Source: Lolium rigidum (taxonomy: Eukaryota; Streptophyta; Magnoliopsida; Poales; Poaceae). From it: 64,000 nt of DNA. Each line of letters begins with the position of its first letter. Positions within the stretch are counted from its first letter, which is position 1. The DNA lies in assembly GCF_022539505.1 (NCBI RefSeq), contig NC_061508.1, positions 91,429,276 through 91,493,275 on the forward strand. Direction: 5' to 3'. Both the position numbers and the translations under genes were made by a program. Under the pieces are notes generated by a model. The model searched no databases, was not told the origin of the DNA, and saw only the letters and a list, made by a program, of their open reading frames with translations. Shown one piece after another: positions 22,061-34,220 of this stretch.

Positions 22061-24490
22061 CACTACGGGAACCAGTCAAGGTGCCGACGGTCAGATACTG
22101 TGCCGACGGCAAAATATCGGGGCCGTCGGCACAGGACTCGTTCTGGCCAGGCCAGCAGGTCAGCCGTCGGCACAGGTAAACCGTCGGCACATGAAGGTCT
22201 ATGCCGACGGCAACCGTCGGCACAGTTTCGGCCGTCGGCATAGCCTCTCCGCCGTTACGGCGAGCTAACAGCGTTAGGCCTGTGCCGACGGCTTTGCCCT
22301 CGGCATATATTTCAGCCTTGTGCCGACGGCAAAGCCGTCGGCATAGATATTTTCCATTTTACGATATTAATCTTAAAAAAATCATAACTAAATCATTATA
22401 ATTCAGAAAAATACAAATAATATATCAAAATTTTCAGAAAAATAAGTTCTATCTTGGAAAAATATCAAACTTGAAATATTTAAATGAAAAAGATCTTCAT
22501 GCCCACCGTTTTGAATATAGTTTGAAACGGGCATAAAATATTCGAAAACAATCCAAACAATGTGAAACCTTCGCGTGGTGTCATATTATGTGTCATAGTT
22601 GCAAGGAAAAATATTAAAGTTGGAAAATTGCGAACATCACAAAAAATCCTTCACAAAATGAGCTATCATGTTCGAGGTTTCATGACATTTAGGTCAAACG
22701 ACCATGTTATGGATAGAATCGCGGCATAGTTTGTGATAATGTGCCCATATTGTGCACACATGTGCATCTTGGGATGTCTTACGATATTGCAGGAGGAAGT
22801 TTTCCATTTTATCGCACGAAAAAACCATTTTCCATTTTTGAGGTGCCGAAAACGGGGTGTTTTGTGAAGCAACCACCAAATTAAAGATTGACATTGGTAC
22901 CAACACATTTTTAAAAAATAATAGACCAACTAAGATGCAAAATTTCTCAACCGGTGTATCTGAAACCTTTCTGTGCACCCCTCATGAAAAAGACAAATTC
23001 TCGCCGAATCGGTAGGAGGCCGACCGCATTTGAACTACGGGTACATGATATATTGCTCAAGATTTTTTGTAAAAATCATTTTTAGATTCACAACATGCTA
23101 TTTCATCGGAGATCCGAGTGCAAGTTTGGCGAGCCTCAGGCCCGGGCAAAGGATCTTCTTGCCCGCCGTTTTGAATATAGTTTGAAACGGGCATAAAAAA
23201 AATCGAAAACGATCCAAACAATGTGAAACCTTCGCGTGGTGTCATATTATGTTTCATAGTTGCAAGGAAAAATATTAAAGTTGGAAAATTGCGAACATCA
23301 CAAAAAATCCTTCACAAAATGAGCTATCATGTTCGAGGTTTCATGACATTTAGGTCAAACGACAATGTTATGGATAGAATCACGACATAGTTTGTGATAA
23401 TATGCCCATATTGTGCATACATGTGTATATTGGGATGTCTTACGATATTGCAGGAGGAAGTTTTCCATTTCATCGCACGAAAAAACCATTTTCCATTTTT
23501 GAGGTGCCGAAAACGAAGTGTTTTGTGAAGCAACCACCAAATTAAAGTTTCACATTGGTACCAACATATTTTTTTAAATACTAGACCACCTAAGATGAAA
23601 AATTTCCCTACCGGTGTATCTGGAACTTTTACGTCCATCCCTCATGAAAAAGACAAATTCCCGCCGAATCGGTAGGAGGCCGACCGGATTTGAAATACTT
23701 GGTACATGATCTAATGTTCAAGATTTTTTGGAAAAAATATTTTTAGATTCAAAATATGATATAGATGTCATATTTGGATTCCTCTCATTTTTCTAATCGA
23801 TTTAGACATATTATTTGTCAAATTTTGATTTACTGATTTAAAGATATTAATTATTCCATATTAAATAAAAAAGAAAAAATAAATCATTTTATTGTCCATT
23901 TGAATTCAAGATTAATATACTTATTCTTGTAGTTTATGTAGGTAATTGTTTGGAATTCAAAAAATAATGATGTGCAACATCAAGTAATAAGGGTTAATAG
24001 TATTGATATGGTATTATTGTCAACGAGGTGTCATTTCTTTCATGGAATCTAGTCTAAATGGAACTAAGAAGTTAAGCGTGCTAGGGGTGGAGTAGTGTGA
24101 GGATGGGTGACTGACCGAGAAGTTTGATCATGAGTGGAATTTGACCTAATATTAAGTGTAGTTAGAGTTAAAATGGTGCATGTGAGAGATTAAAAAAATT
24201 GGGATAAAAAAATATGAAAAAAAAAATTTTGAAAAAATTTTAAACTTTTTTTTTTGAAAAAATTCGAGCTAGAATTACCAAACGGCGTTATTTCTATGCC
24301 GACGGCTTTGCCGTCGGCACAGGATGCTGTGCCGACGGCCAGCCTGTGCCGAAGGCAACTTTGACTGTGCTGAGGCGTTATTGTGCTGACGGCAAGGTGC
24401 CGACGGCTGCCGTCGGCACAAGCCCGTGCCGAAGGCACAGCAAGCTGTGCCGACGGCCGCCGGCCGTCGGCACCTTGACTGGTTCCCGTA
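22061..24490. mobile_element. Small non-autonomous CACTA-like DNA transposon, 2.43 kb
   Basis: The left end is CACTACGGGAACCAGTCAAG; the right end is its reverse complement CTTGACTGGTTCCCGTAG, after which the expected terminal bases TG are replaced or lost (…GTAGTAG). A 3-bp duplication TAG (22058-22060 and 24491-24493) fits CACTA elements if the last two bases were deleted. Both ends are packed with tgccgacgg/ccgtcggca repeats in both orientations (22081-22345 and 24296-24470), as is typical of CACTA subterminal regions. No transposase is present. The interior is AT-rich with a 660-bp tandem duplication. Confidence 0.78.
22494..23760. repeat. Tandem duplication inside the CACTA-like element
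   Basis: Two ~610-660-bp copies start at about 22500 (gcccaccgttttgaatatag) and 23160 (gcccgccgttttgaatatag), a period of 660 bp, with scattered substitutions. They run to about 23100 and 23760 (…tttttagattcacaacatg / …tttttagattcaaaatatg). Confidence 0.85.
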
Positions 24491-24949
24491 GTAGCATTAA
24501 TTTCGCCCAGCTACGACGGTGTACACTGTACTCGCGAATGTCTACGGCATGAGTGCTTGATGATGGAGCTACTAGCATGGACGACCAATATTACAAGACA
24601 AAGTAGCACGACATTAAATCGAGGTAGGCGGCTCGTCTGCCGCCGCCTGACCGTCCGTCTTTCCGTTCCTTCCTGGTTGCCCTTCATCGATGCTGCCACC
24701 GCCCTCCTCTCTGGGTCGCCCGTCGTCGATGTTCCGCCGCTCTTTGAATGCGCATTTCTTGCAAGGTGGCGTCACAGCAGAACATATACACCGTCTTCAC
24801 CTCATCGTCCATGTTCGACGTGTTGGCGGTCAGGTTCATGAAATCCCCCTTCCTCTTCTTCACCGCAACCCTCGGCGTCTCAAGCTCGATCTTCTTGTCT
24901 TGCGTCTTCAACATGGACACCCACCTTTCATTGGTTTCTTGAGCTCGGA

Positions 24950-27900
24950 TGTGATGACCCAGCGTACCACTGCATGGTGTAGTACACAAGTCGTTGACAT
25001 AACACAAGTGAAACACCGTTCCACTCATATTACATCTCTCAGAGTGGTACAACAGAAACATATGCGAGTCCAAGGTATGTCTATAGAAGGATACACAAGC
25101 TGTTTACAAGAGATCAACACAACCTCCTACTTTACAGTGAGGTAAAACTTCAAATAAAGCTCCAGAAGAACGACTCGTAGTCTAACTTATTGCTAACTCA
25201 AGCTTAAGAGCTACTTGGCTTGCTATAGAATTCCAGCTACTTAGGTGCTAGGATTAGGGAAAGGTTCCCTTCTATTACTAGTCTAGGTTTTCATAATAGT
25301 TGATGCAGAAGTTGACTTCATTGACTTCTTTGATTGGATTCTTCATCTTGTTGCAGTTGACTCCTTTGTCTTCGAGTTCCACGGTAGTTTCTCCTTCGGT
25401 GCCTTGATCTAAGAAGGGGGTTCAAATGGGATAGAATGAGTACGAGCGTACTCAGCAAGTTCATATTAGGAAATATGTGTATCATGCACTAGCTACAGCC
25501 ATAGACCGGAAAGTCATAGGCTAATGCAAGTTTTCATAAACATTTCTTCAAAAGGTTTATTTTATTCCGAAAACTATGCCCGTCGGTCTTCACGGGTTGA
25601 ACGGAACTTCGTGGAGTTCCTTTCCTGCCGCGTTCGCGGTTCCCTTCCCGGAACGGGAGTGACAGTCACAATTCGGTATCCTCTGCGAGAGGTGCGTTAC
25701 TTTTCCCATAAGAGACCTTATCCTTGATACCTATCCGAGATGCATGCTCGTCCACACTTCCTTGGTGTGGGGCCGGGTGTAAGATCCAAGCCAATCACTC
25801 GCCTTCTCCGCGACCACTGCAAACCCACCCTTTTGTCCACCCGTACACCCCCAGTAGACTTCTCCCGATAATACGGCTTTACTCACGGTGCACTTTGGAC
25901 AATCCATCATAGATCGTAGAGCCCGACATCACACACGGATGGGGATTTAAAAGGCTATCCCAACCTACGGCGAGTGCCTCCAACACCCCGCGGCTCTACC
26001 AATCCGTTGGCGTGCGAAGGGAAAAGATACAGCTGACTTCCCCGAGCCATTATAGATCTTATGGTCAACGCGATATGTACGGCGCTAGAATCACTCGGAC
26101 GGCATTGGTACTTAGTCCTAGATGAGTAGTACCCATGCAATGGAACCTCCACCATATCAACACATACCATGGTTCCATTGCCCACCACATAGTCATATTC
26201 ATAATTGTAAAATAATACTTTGCTTTTCAATGCATGAGTGATAAGTATAGTACTTTGCATATAGTTTGATAAAAATAATCAAATGACATGAGCAAGCGAT
26301 GAACTTGCCTTTCTTGACTACAAGATTATGTAGGCAAAAGCTTCGATACGTGAGAACTCCAAATTCTGAAATACCATCATTGTCCGGTAAGGACAATGTT
26401 TAAAGAACTAGCAAAGATGCTATAATGCATAGTATGAGATGCAATCGTCCCGAGCGTAACTCGACCTCGATGATTTAGGATGGATGGGTTGTAAAGATTT
26501 CTTTCGGGTGTGTTGCACTTTTAGGATGGTTCTCAAACAAGGTTCTTATTAGGGTTTGGTTATATTAGCATCATAACCAAGTGATATAAGACATCATAAC
26601 AATCATACACATAAAGAATAATGGTGGAATATTAGGTAAAGAACAGTTGTTAATTTTAAGTTCTACAGAATATGGTTGATGATTACTTATACTATACTTC
26701 AAAAGAATAACTTTTGAAGAACATGTTGTTTAAGTGATAATAAGTATTTTAAAGAAGGATTAGGGCTTCTAAGGTTTGATTGACATTTGTATTTCAAAAG
26801 AATAACTTTTGAAGAACAGGTTAAATAAGGGTATGAACTACTATACATAGGAGCTATGTAACTCTAGGGTTTACTATTGGGTTCATTTAATTTCACTAAT
26901 AGGAACTAGTTGGTTCTTAACTTGGAATGGGTTTCTATATAGCAAGTATTGGTAGGTTTATTGCTATGGTTTCTTCTAAGCATCACATCAAAGGATGGTT
27001 CAAGGTGATACTATGGTTAGGGTTTACTATAACTTCCTATTTGTTTTACTAAGGAATCACTAATGGTTCCTAAACTAAGTGGCTTATCATTTCCTAAGTA
27101 GGGTTTAGTTGGATAGGAGCATGTGATGTGAATTGCTACACAAGGTTGATACTAGGGTTTATCCTTATGGTTCTACTAGGTTTTGATGGTTGAGATTGAT
27201 CCTAATGGTATGGTATATAGGAGTGGTGATTGATGGTACTAATCCAATTAGCAAGTTAGGGTTTATACCTAGGGGATACTAGTTAATCATATAGGTTTTA
27301 ATTAAGAATAGGAACATGAAATGATAATCTCATGTGACTTGGTTTATGCTAGTGGATCATAAGCATGCATTCAATTGTTGCTTATTAGGGTTTTACATGT
27401 CCAGTAAATCTCATATGATCACATGTGACATATAACTAGGGTTTTAGAGTTGCTTCTAAGGGTGAATGATCACATGAAATAATGAGATCAATGTCTTATT
27501 TAAATTAAAACTAGGGTTTCTAAATTATGGTACAACTCCTAAAATGATGATTGGTAATAGAGTTGTGGTTACTAATTACTTTGAATCAAAATTAGTGATG
27601 GTTTGATATTTTATTAATCTTCACAAGATTTAATAATTAGAGTACTCCTATTTTGGTTTAATTAAGAATCGAGGGTTTAATAATTGTTATTAGGGTTTAA
27701 AATAATTAACTTGTTAACTAAAGATGTTTAAGTAAATAAGTTTTGATTTACCAAAATAATATTGACTTATAACATTTTCTTGAGTTATTACTATTTAAAG
27801 AAAATGGAAAATAGTAATTTGCAAATTAGGGTTTATGAATTACCACTAATAATTCAGTTAATGCAAATATGATAAATAAAATTAATCTAAACCTTTTACT

Positions 27901-30900
27901 TAGTTACTGAATAGTTAAAATTTAATTTTGAAGCTTCACTAATTATTGAATTCAAATTGTATTTTAAATAAATGAAATGGCATAATTAATAAGGTTAAAA
28001 TAAGTGAATTTTGATTTTGACACACATTTTTGTTTTATATTTTATTTGAATAGAGTTTATTTTTGGGAGCATTTTGATATATTATTTATATTTTTCTGAG
28101 TTGAAATGAAATTTCTATGATTTTGCAAAGTTTCAGTGATTTTCTTGAATTTGAAATAAACCTAAATACTAGATGTACCGGTTCAGACCCTAGCTACTCT
28201 CACAGACAGGTGGGTCCTTTGACTAGTCAACTGCCACGCGGACAGAAGACCAGTCAAAGATGCTGAGGTGGCGGGGGACACGCTCCTCTCGCCGTAGGCT
28301 TGACGCCGGCGACCAGGCGAGAGCGGCTCTGCCGTTCTAGTACCTCCCAGGACGATTTAGTGATGGATTCCGACTCTCCTCGACACGCAGAAGCGAATGG
28401 TGGTGTTGCGTTTCAGAAACGACCACCGGAGCTAGCTCCGGCGAACGCTACCGTGGCAGCAAACTCCGGCGATCTACCAAACTCGATCTACGGTGGACCC
28501 TAAGATGCGTAAAGAGATGCTGGAGAGGCGCAAGATTAACCTGAAGGTGATGGTGAGCTCGGTGGGGCTTGAGGTGGTCGGAGACGAGCACGGCGTCGCG
28601 GATTCCGACGAACTTCCGTGGAAGGGAATACCAAAATTGGCTCGATTGGTGAAGCTCCTTCTCGATTCCTTCTACCGTAATGATCGGCGAACTCGTGCGC
28701 TTCTAGCCGTCCACATCATAGACGCCGGGGTGGCCTCCATCGACGGCAACGTGATGAACTCCGACGAGGTGCTGCGGATGATTACGGGAGATTGAGAGGG
28801 TTAGAGAGGGAATGGAAGGGCGGCGAGGTTCTAGGGTTTCTTGGAGACGCTCGTGGTGCTCTTATAGCTCCAGAGGAGGGCGGAATGGTCATCTCGTCAT
28901 CGGTGACGGCCGAGATGGGGCGGCGAGGTTCCACAGCATCAGGGCACGAATCGGGACGCAAGTGGATAGGACGGACGTGAGGAAGGTTGGGCGAGGTTCT
29001 GAGAGGCTTGTTGGCGTCCGGCGGCGTTCTTATCTTCGACGGGAACGTGGCCGAGCTCGCCGTCGCCGTGTCGTCTGCGGGGAAGAAGAAGGAACTTCTT
29101 TTCTTCCTCGCCGAAACGGTACGGTGGACTGGTGGCTTTGTTGGTGGGCTGGGCCTCGACGTGGGCTGGTGCTGGGCTGCTAAGGCTTCGGCTGAAGAGG
29201 TAAGTTTCCCTCTCTTTCTTATTTCAAATTTTTATTTTTGTTTTTATATTCTGGTTTGTATTCAAATTGAATTTCTGGTTTGTTTTGCAGGATCTAAAAT
29301 ATTTGAGTATCAAGATAATTTGATAATCATGCTCACTGCATGGTTTTATTATTTTAAACAAATATCTTGGTTAGGATTCAATTGAGATCTTGTGAGACTT
29401 GAATTAAATAGAAATGGTTTAGGTATTTATCTCAACTCTTTAAATTTGGAAATCAAACCTATTTTGAATGATTTGAAGTTTATAACCGAGTGCATGGTAA
29501 ACATGTCATTAAGTTTTGTTATTATTTAACAATATTGAAGGTTCCCATGTATTTTATATTATGGTTAGAGTTTTAAATTAAATGGTAACGAGAATGGATT
29601 GGTTCATGATTTCATGTGTATAATGGTTCTTAGGTTTAAGAGGATGTTTTGGATAAACTTTACAATCACCAAATTACATTTAGGTCTTAGGTATATATAT
29701 GGCTTGGTTTATTACTTGTGATCCATGATACACAAGTTAGGAAACAATATTTTATGTGGGGTGGATCCTATGTGAAAGGGTTTATGGTCTTGGAAATACT
29801 TCACTAATTGAAGTATAAATAGGCATGAGGCATGGCAGGGTTCTACTTATAATCCAAAGGGATACTTGGGTTGGTATTTAAATGTGGTCTAGGGTTTTAG
29901 TAGTGATCACCAATGTGATACACCACTAGGTTTAGGGTGTGAGCAATAGTTATATTATGTTTAATTGACTAGGATTATTCCTCTACACAAGGCATGAGGA
30001 TTGGCCTGGATTAACTACTAGTGATATATTTATTATTTCATGTGATGGATAAGAGCTAAGGATCATATGTATAGGTTTATCTTATCATCTAAATTCACAA
30101 GGTATGATCATGCATTAGACAAGATTCACTCACTCCTCACTAATCTCTCTATTCTATTACTTCTCTCACTTCTCAATGTCTTGGAATATTCTAAGGTCCT
30201 ACTCAAGAGATGATGATATGATCCTCTAAATATATGGTTTTCCTAGGAATTCTACCTTGGTATCTTCTGTAGCTTGTTCTTCAGGAAATCTGATAAACCT
30301 GCATCTTGTGGTATGCCTCCACCTCCTAGCTTCTTCATCTTGATCCTAGCTAATGTATGGAGTGGCTCTATGTGTTTTTTCTATGTATCATGCTACAAGG
30401 TGTTCAAATGGATGAAGGGTGTGGCTCTATTTATAGGCTTGGGCAAGCTCTAGTATCATGACACATAGGTGGTGACTCTTGTGTTGGTTAGATGAGTAAG
30501 GTGCTTGGTTGTCATGCCCTCATCCATAGCAATCCTTTGAGCATGAGGTGGCAAAGCTTGGAAAGCAAGTCATGTAGATATTTTCATTCCACATGGCATA
30601 GAGATTATCCTCTCATATGATTTATTTTTGGATAGCCAAGTGGCATTTGCTACTAAATATCATGTGGATGGTTTTATTGTTGTGGATGAGTCATCATACC
30701 ATCTTTGATTGGATTTACATTATAATATTGGTAAAAAGGTTAAGGTTGAGGTTATTTCTCACATTTGGATAGTTGGTGTTTAATTTCACTAAGGCATGAT
30801 CATATGAGTTTCAAAGTACTCATAGTTAATTTTATTCAAATAGTTTGAACTATAATTTGTAATGTAAATGGATTTAGTTATATTATATTCCATGTATTTA

Positions 30901-31280
30901 ATAAGTTATGATTTAAATAAGAATGTGTGACTTTTATGCACTTTAGACCCTGTGGTTTACCTTATTTATAAGTGAATTAAATTACACACAAAGGTAGTTG
31001 CTAACTTTTAAGTGTTGTGTAATAGTTCTAGTTCCTTTTTGATCCAACCTATGGATCAAATTATGTCTACCCAAAATAAGGGTTTAGCAATGATCACAGT
31101 GAAGTTTATAGCGCTTGACTTGATGATCTACTTCAATTCCAGCAAGTCAAGTGAAACTTCGAGTGATCGTGGTAAGTTTTATTTGACAATAGCGAAAATT
31201 CCCCGCATTTTCTATGCATGAATGCAATGCACACTTTGGTGTTCTCTCATTTCATTGCCTCTAAACCTCGGGATATTACA
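24950..31280 (-). repeat. 3' LTR (left) of the LARD-like element
   Basis: 6331 bp. Composition is uneven: AT-rich for most of its length (26400-28180, 29200-31280) with a GC-rich island at 28180-29200 around the presumed transcription start. Open plus-strand frames in the island (for example 28493-28795) run antisense to the element. Confidence 0.9.
28861..28866 (-). promoter_or_regulatory. TATA box of the left LARD LTR
   Basis: GAGCTATAAGAGCACC on the minus strand, at the start of a GC-rich leader beginning AAACCCTAGAACC. Expected start of transcription is near 28830, which makes U3 about 2.4 kb and R-U5 about 3.9 kb. Confidence 0.55.
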
Positions 31281-31294
31281 GACCTCTCCCCTTA
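31281..31294 (-). other. Polypurine tract of the LARD-like element
   Basis: AAGGGGAGAGGTC on the minus strand, directly before the TGTAATATCC start of the 3' LTR. Confidence 0.75.
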
Positions 31295-31604
31295 AACTGA
31301 ACTTCGTCCCGAAGTTCGAACGCTCTCATGTTTCGGAATGTGGAAATGTCTTGAACAGCATCACCATCCTTCAACTCCATGGTGATCACATTAGATATAA
31401 TTGATTATATCCCTTGTCCGGATCCTTCCGAAGTCTTCTGATATCTGGCACTGATACTTTCTTCTATTCTATGATTTCTTCCAACACTCTAAGCTTATAG
31501 GCTTACTCTCCAAAGATTCTTGGATTAGGACATCTTCTTATGCTAATGGACTTTACTAATGGTTGTGGTGACATCTTCCTATTTAGGTACTCAAAACTTG
31601 GTTC

Positions 31605-34220
31605 TACCAGCTGCGGTAATCCAGCTGCGATGTAATATGGCGTTATGGTATACCAGCTGCGGTGTCCAAACCTTAATTCTAAAAGATTTATTTAAGGTAG
31701 GGTATTGTTTTCCCTTACTACCATAACGAAAGTAATGGTACTTGGTAAGGTATTTACAATAGGCATGGTCCTGGTAGTTTAGTCCTACGAATGGATTAGA
31801 CTCATTTAGTCCATCCAATCATGGCTTCTAGTTTATGCTAGTTATCCTTCTTTTGTTTTCTTTAGGTTCCATGAAAGGAATCTTTCTAATAGGTTTATAT
31901 TTTGGTATGGTCAAACCCTTCGGTCTTTTGTTTTCTTAGACTTTGATTGTCCTCCGACATCTTCTTCATCCAACTTCATTAGCTTAGACTTACTTGAGCC
32001 CTTTTACTTCTGAGTAATTATCAATTACCCGCTCAAGTTAGGGTCTAACCCTTACTTCCTCGAGATATGAACCTCGGCTTCTGGTCTGACAACCTTCTGA
32101 GAGTACTTTGGTATGGATACTTTCCACCAATCTTATGAAAATAGGATCGGACTTCCTCTCAGTTCAGACCTTCTTCTTGGTCCATCATAATCCAAATATT
32201 ATATCTTAATACTTCTTATTCAGCCTTCCTCCCCCCTTGGAGTTTACTAATGATCTTCAAACTTCCTTTCTTCTAATCATTAAACTCCAAGGTTAGAAGA
32301 TTAGTCTTGGTCTAGCTTATAGTTTGTACTTTTCTAGAGTCTCACGAAGAAAACTTTGTGGTGTATCCACACAATTGTGGATATCCATTATGAATCCTCC
32401 AACTAAAAATTTATCAGCTACGGGATACCAGCTGCGGAATACTAGCTGCGGAATCCCATTTTCTTTTAGGTAAAGAAATGTTCAGGCTGTGGGCTATTTG
32501 TTACCAGCTGCAGACTATCTAACACAGGATGTAACTTATTGAATACCAGCTGTGGCTATGTTATGGTTGTCAATATCCACCTACCAGCTGTGGCTACTTA
32601 CATAGTTTTGGTTAAGATATACCTCACTTTACATTCTTTCTCTTCATGATTATCCTATATCAGCTGCGGTATTATTATACTAGCTGTGACTTCACTTGTC
32701 TATTTTCCTTCTTCTAGGGTTTGTTTTGCAAGATAACCACTTGTTGACACTATGAAAATAGTATTGTAAGTGACTTCACTTGCATTCCCTTCTTCCAGAA
32801 TGAATACAGCTCTACTTCTACTACTCCATATTCACTACTTTTCTCACTTCCTGATACTTCCATGTTGAAGTACTCCTTGGTTAAGGATAGAAGTGAGTTT
32901 TGATTAGTCCTTCCTTTAGAGTATTGTGGTTGCTTCCCACAATTTTACTTCCTTCTTCTAGTGAACCTTCATTTTGTCTTCAAAATCTTCAGAATTCGTC
33001 ACTTCCTTACACGAATACCTTTACCCTCTAGACCTATAACATCAAGTAGGAGCTTGATATTGCAACATGCATTTGCATATCAAAGTCAAACTTCATGTAT
33101 GGATCTAGTCAATCAATGAAAATCCAATAAAATCCAAGAAAATCAGCTTTGTGTTTATAATACACATCCTTATATGCCTGAATATAATAATTGGGTAAGA
33201 CATCCCTAAACATCAGGATCACATGTGTAGTATATAACACCACATAAGATAGGTTTAGGTTGTGATACTTAGCACAAATACGTGAATTTCTACTATTTGT
33301 CTCAACATTTATCTTAATTGCACATTTGCAATGAGACAATTTGAAACAAAATGGCCTGGGATAGTTGAAGTTAACCTAGTTTTCTTTGGAAGTACTAACA
33401 AAATAGTATTCCATATATATGTGCTATTGAGGATTACTTTCTAATATACAATTAGTTCCAACATGTCTACTCTAAACACATGATTGTTTAGAATATACCA
33501 CCTATAATTCTAAGATTTCTCTATGTAATATGCTCTAAATAAGACTTCTTTAAATTAAGGACTATGGTTCTAACATACTTGGTACAGTTATTAGGATTTT
33601 AAGGCCTAAGCTTTCGAACTATTCCCTAAATCCTACTCCTTATCACACTCTTGTAATTCACTTGTGATGTTCTACTCCATCACATCATGATTCTCAAGTG
33701 AATCATATATGATTACAATTTTACCATGAAAAGTAAACTTGTATAACTCCTATCACTCTTCCTTACCTCCTATGATTGACTCATCATAGACATAGACTAC
33801 CTTATATAACTTATCTCCCTTACTTAACATCAGTCATTTGACCCCAAATGACTTTTACTTAATCATAACATGTCTTGGTATACATCTTCCAATAGGATAT
33901 CTTCCTTATGGTTGTATCCTCTCTTTGGACTACCATGTGTTGTATACCAACTGTGGTCTACTACCACCCATTATCTTAAGCTCCAATGGTGTTCTAGTTA
34001 TTTGGGATGAAGCAAGATAAATAACTAACTTTTCTTTAGAAAATAGATAAGAAAAATTGACTCAAGTGTGTCAGGATTATTCTCAAGTGAATACCCATCT
34101 CAAGTCAGAAGAATAGTTGGTTTGGCTAAGACAACTTCCTATAGACACTACCAAACCTATAGATCTCCTTTAAAGGGTTTTAATCCTAGGGTCAAAGCAT
34201 TTGCTCGATACCAGTTGTGA
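31605..34220 (-). repeat. Dispersed primer-site-like motifs in the LARD interior
   Basis: Plus-strand motif taYcagctgYgg (some with tac or tat starts). Copies lie at 31605, 31619, 31651, 32412, 32426, 32440, 32502, 32544, 32582, 32658, 32678 and 33944. The PBS/LTR junction itself reads taccagttgtga at 34209. The rest of the interior, 31281-34215, has no coding signature. Confidence 0.7.
34202..34213 (-). other. Primer-binding site of the LARD-like element
   Basis: TGGTATCGAGCA on the minus strand, two bases after the 5' LTR. It differs from the common initiator-Met primer site TGGTATCAGAGC only by CGAG in place of CAGAG. The same change distinguishes the two LTR copies elsewhere. Confidence 0.8.

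Noticed and set aside
22061..22345. Regular short repeats resembling a CRISPR-like array
   Set aside because: The tgccgacgg units occur in both orientations with irregular spacing and lie at both ends of a CACTA-like element in a plant genome.
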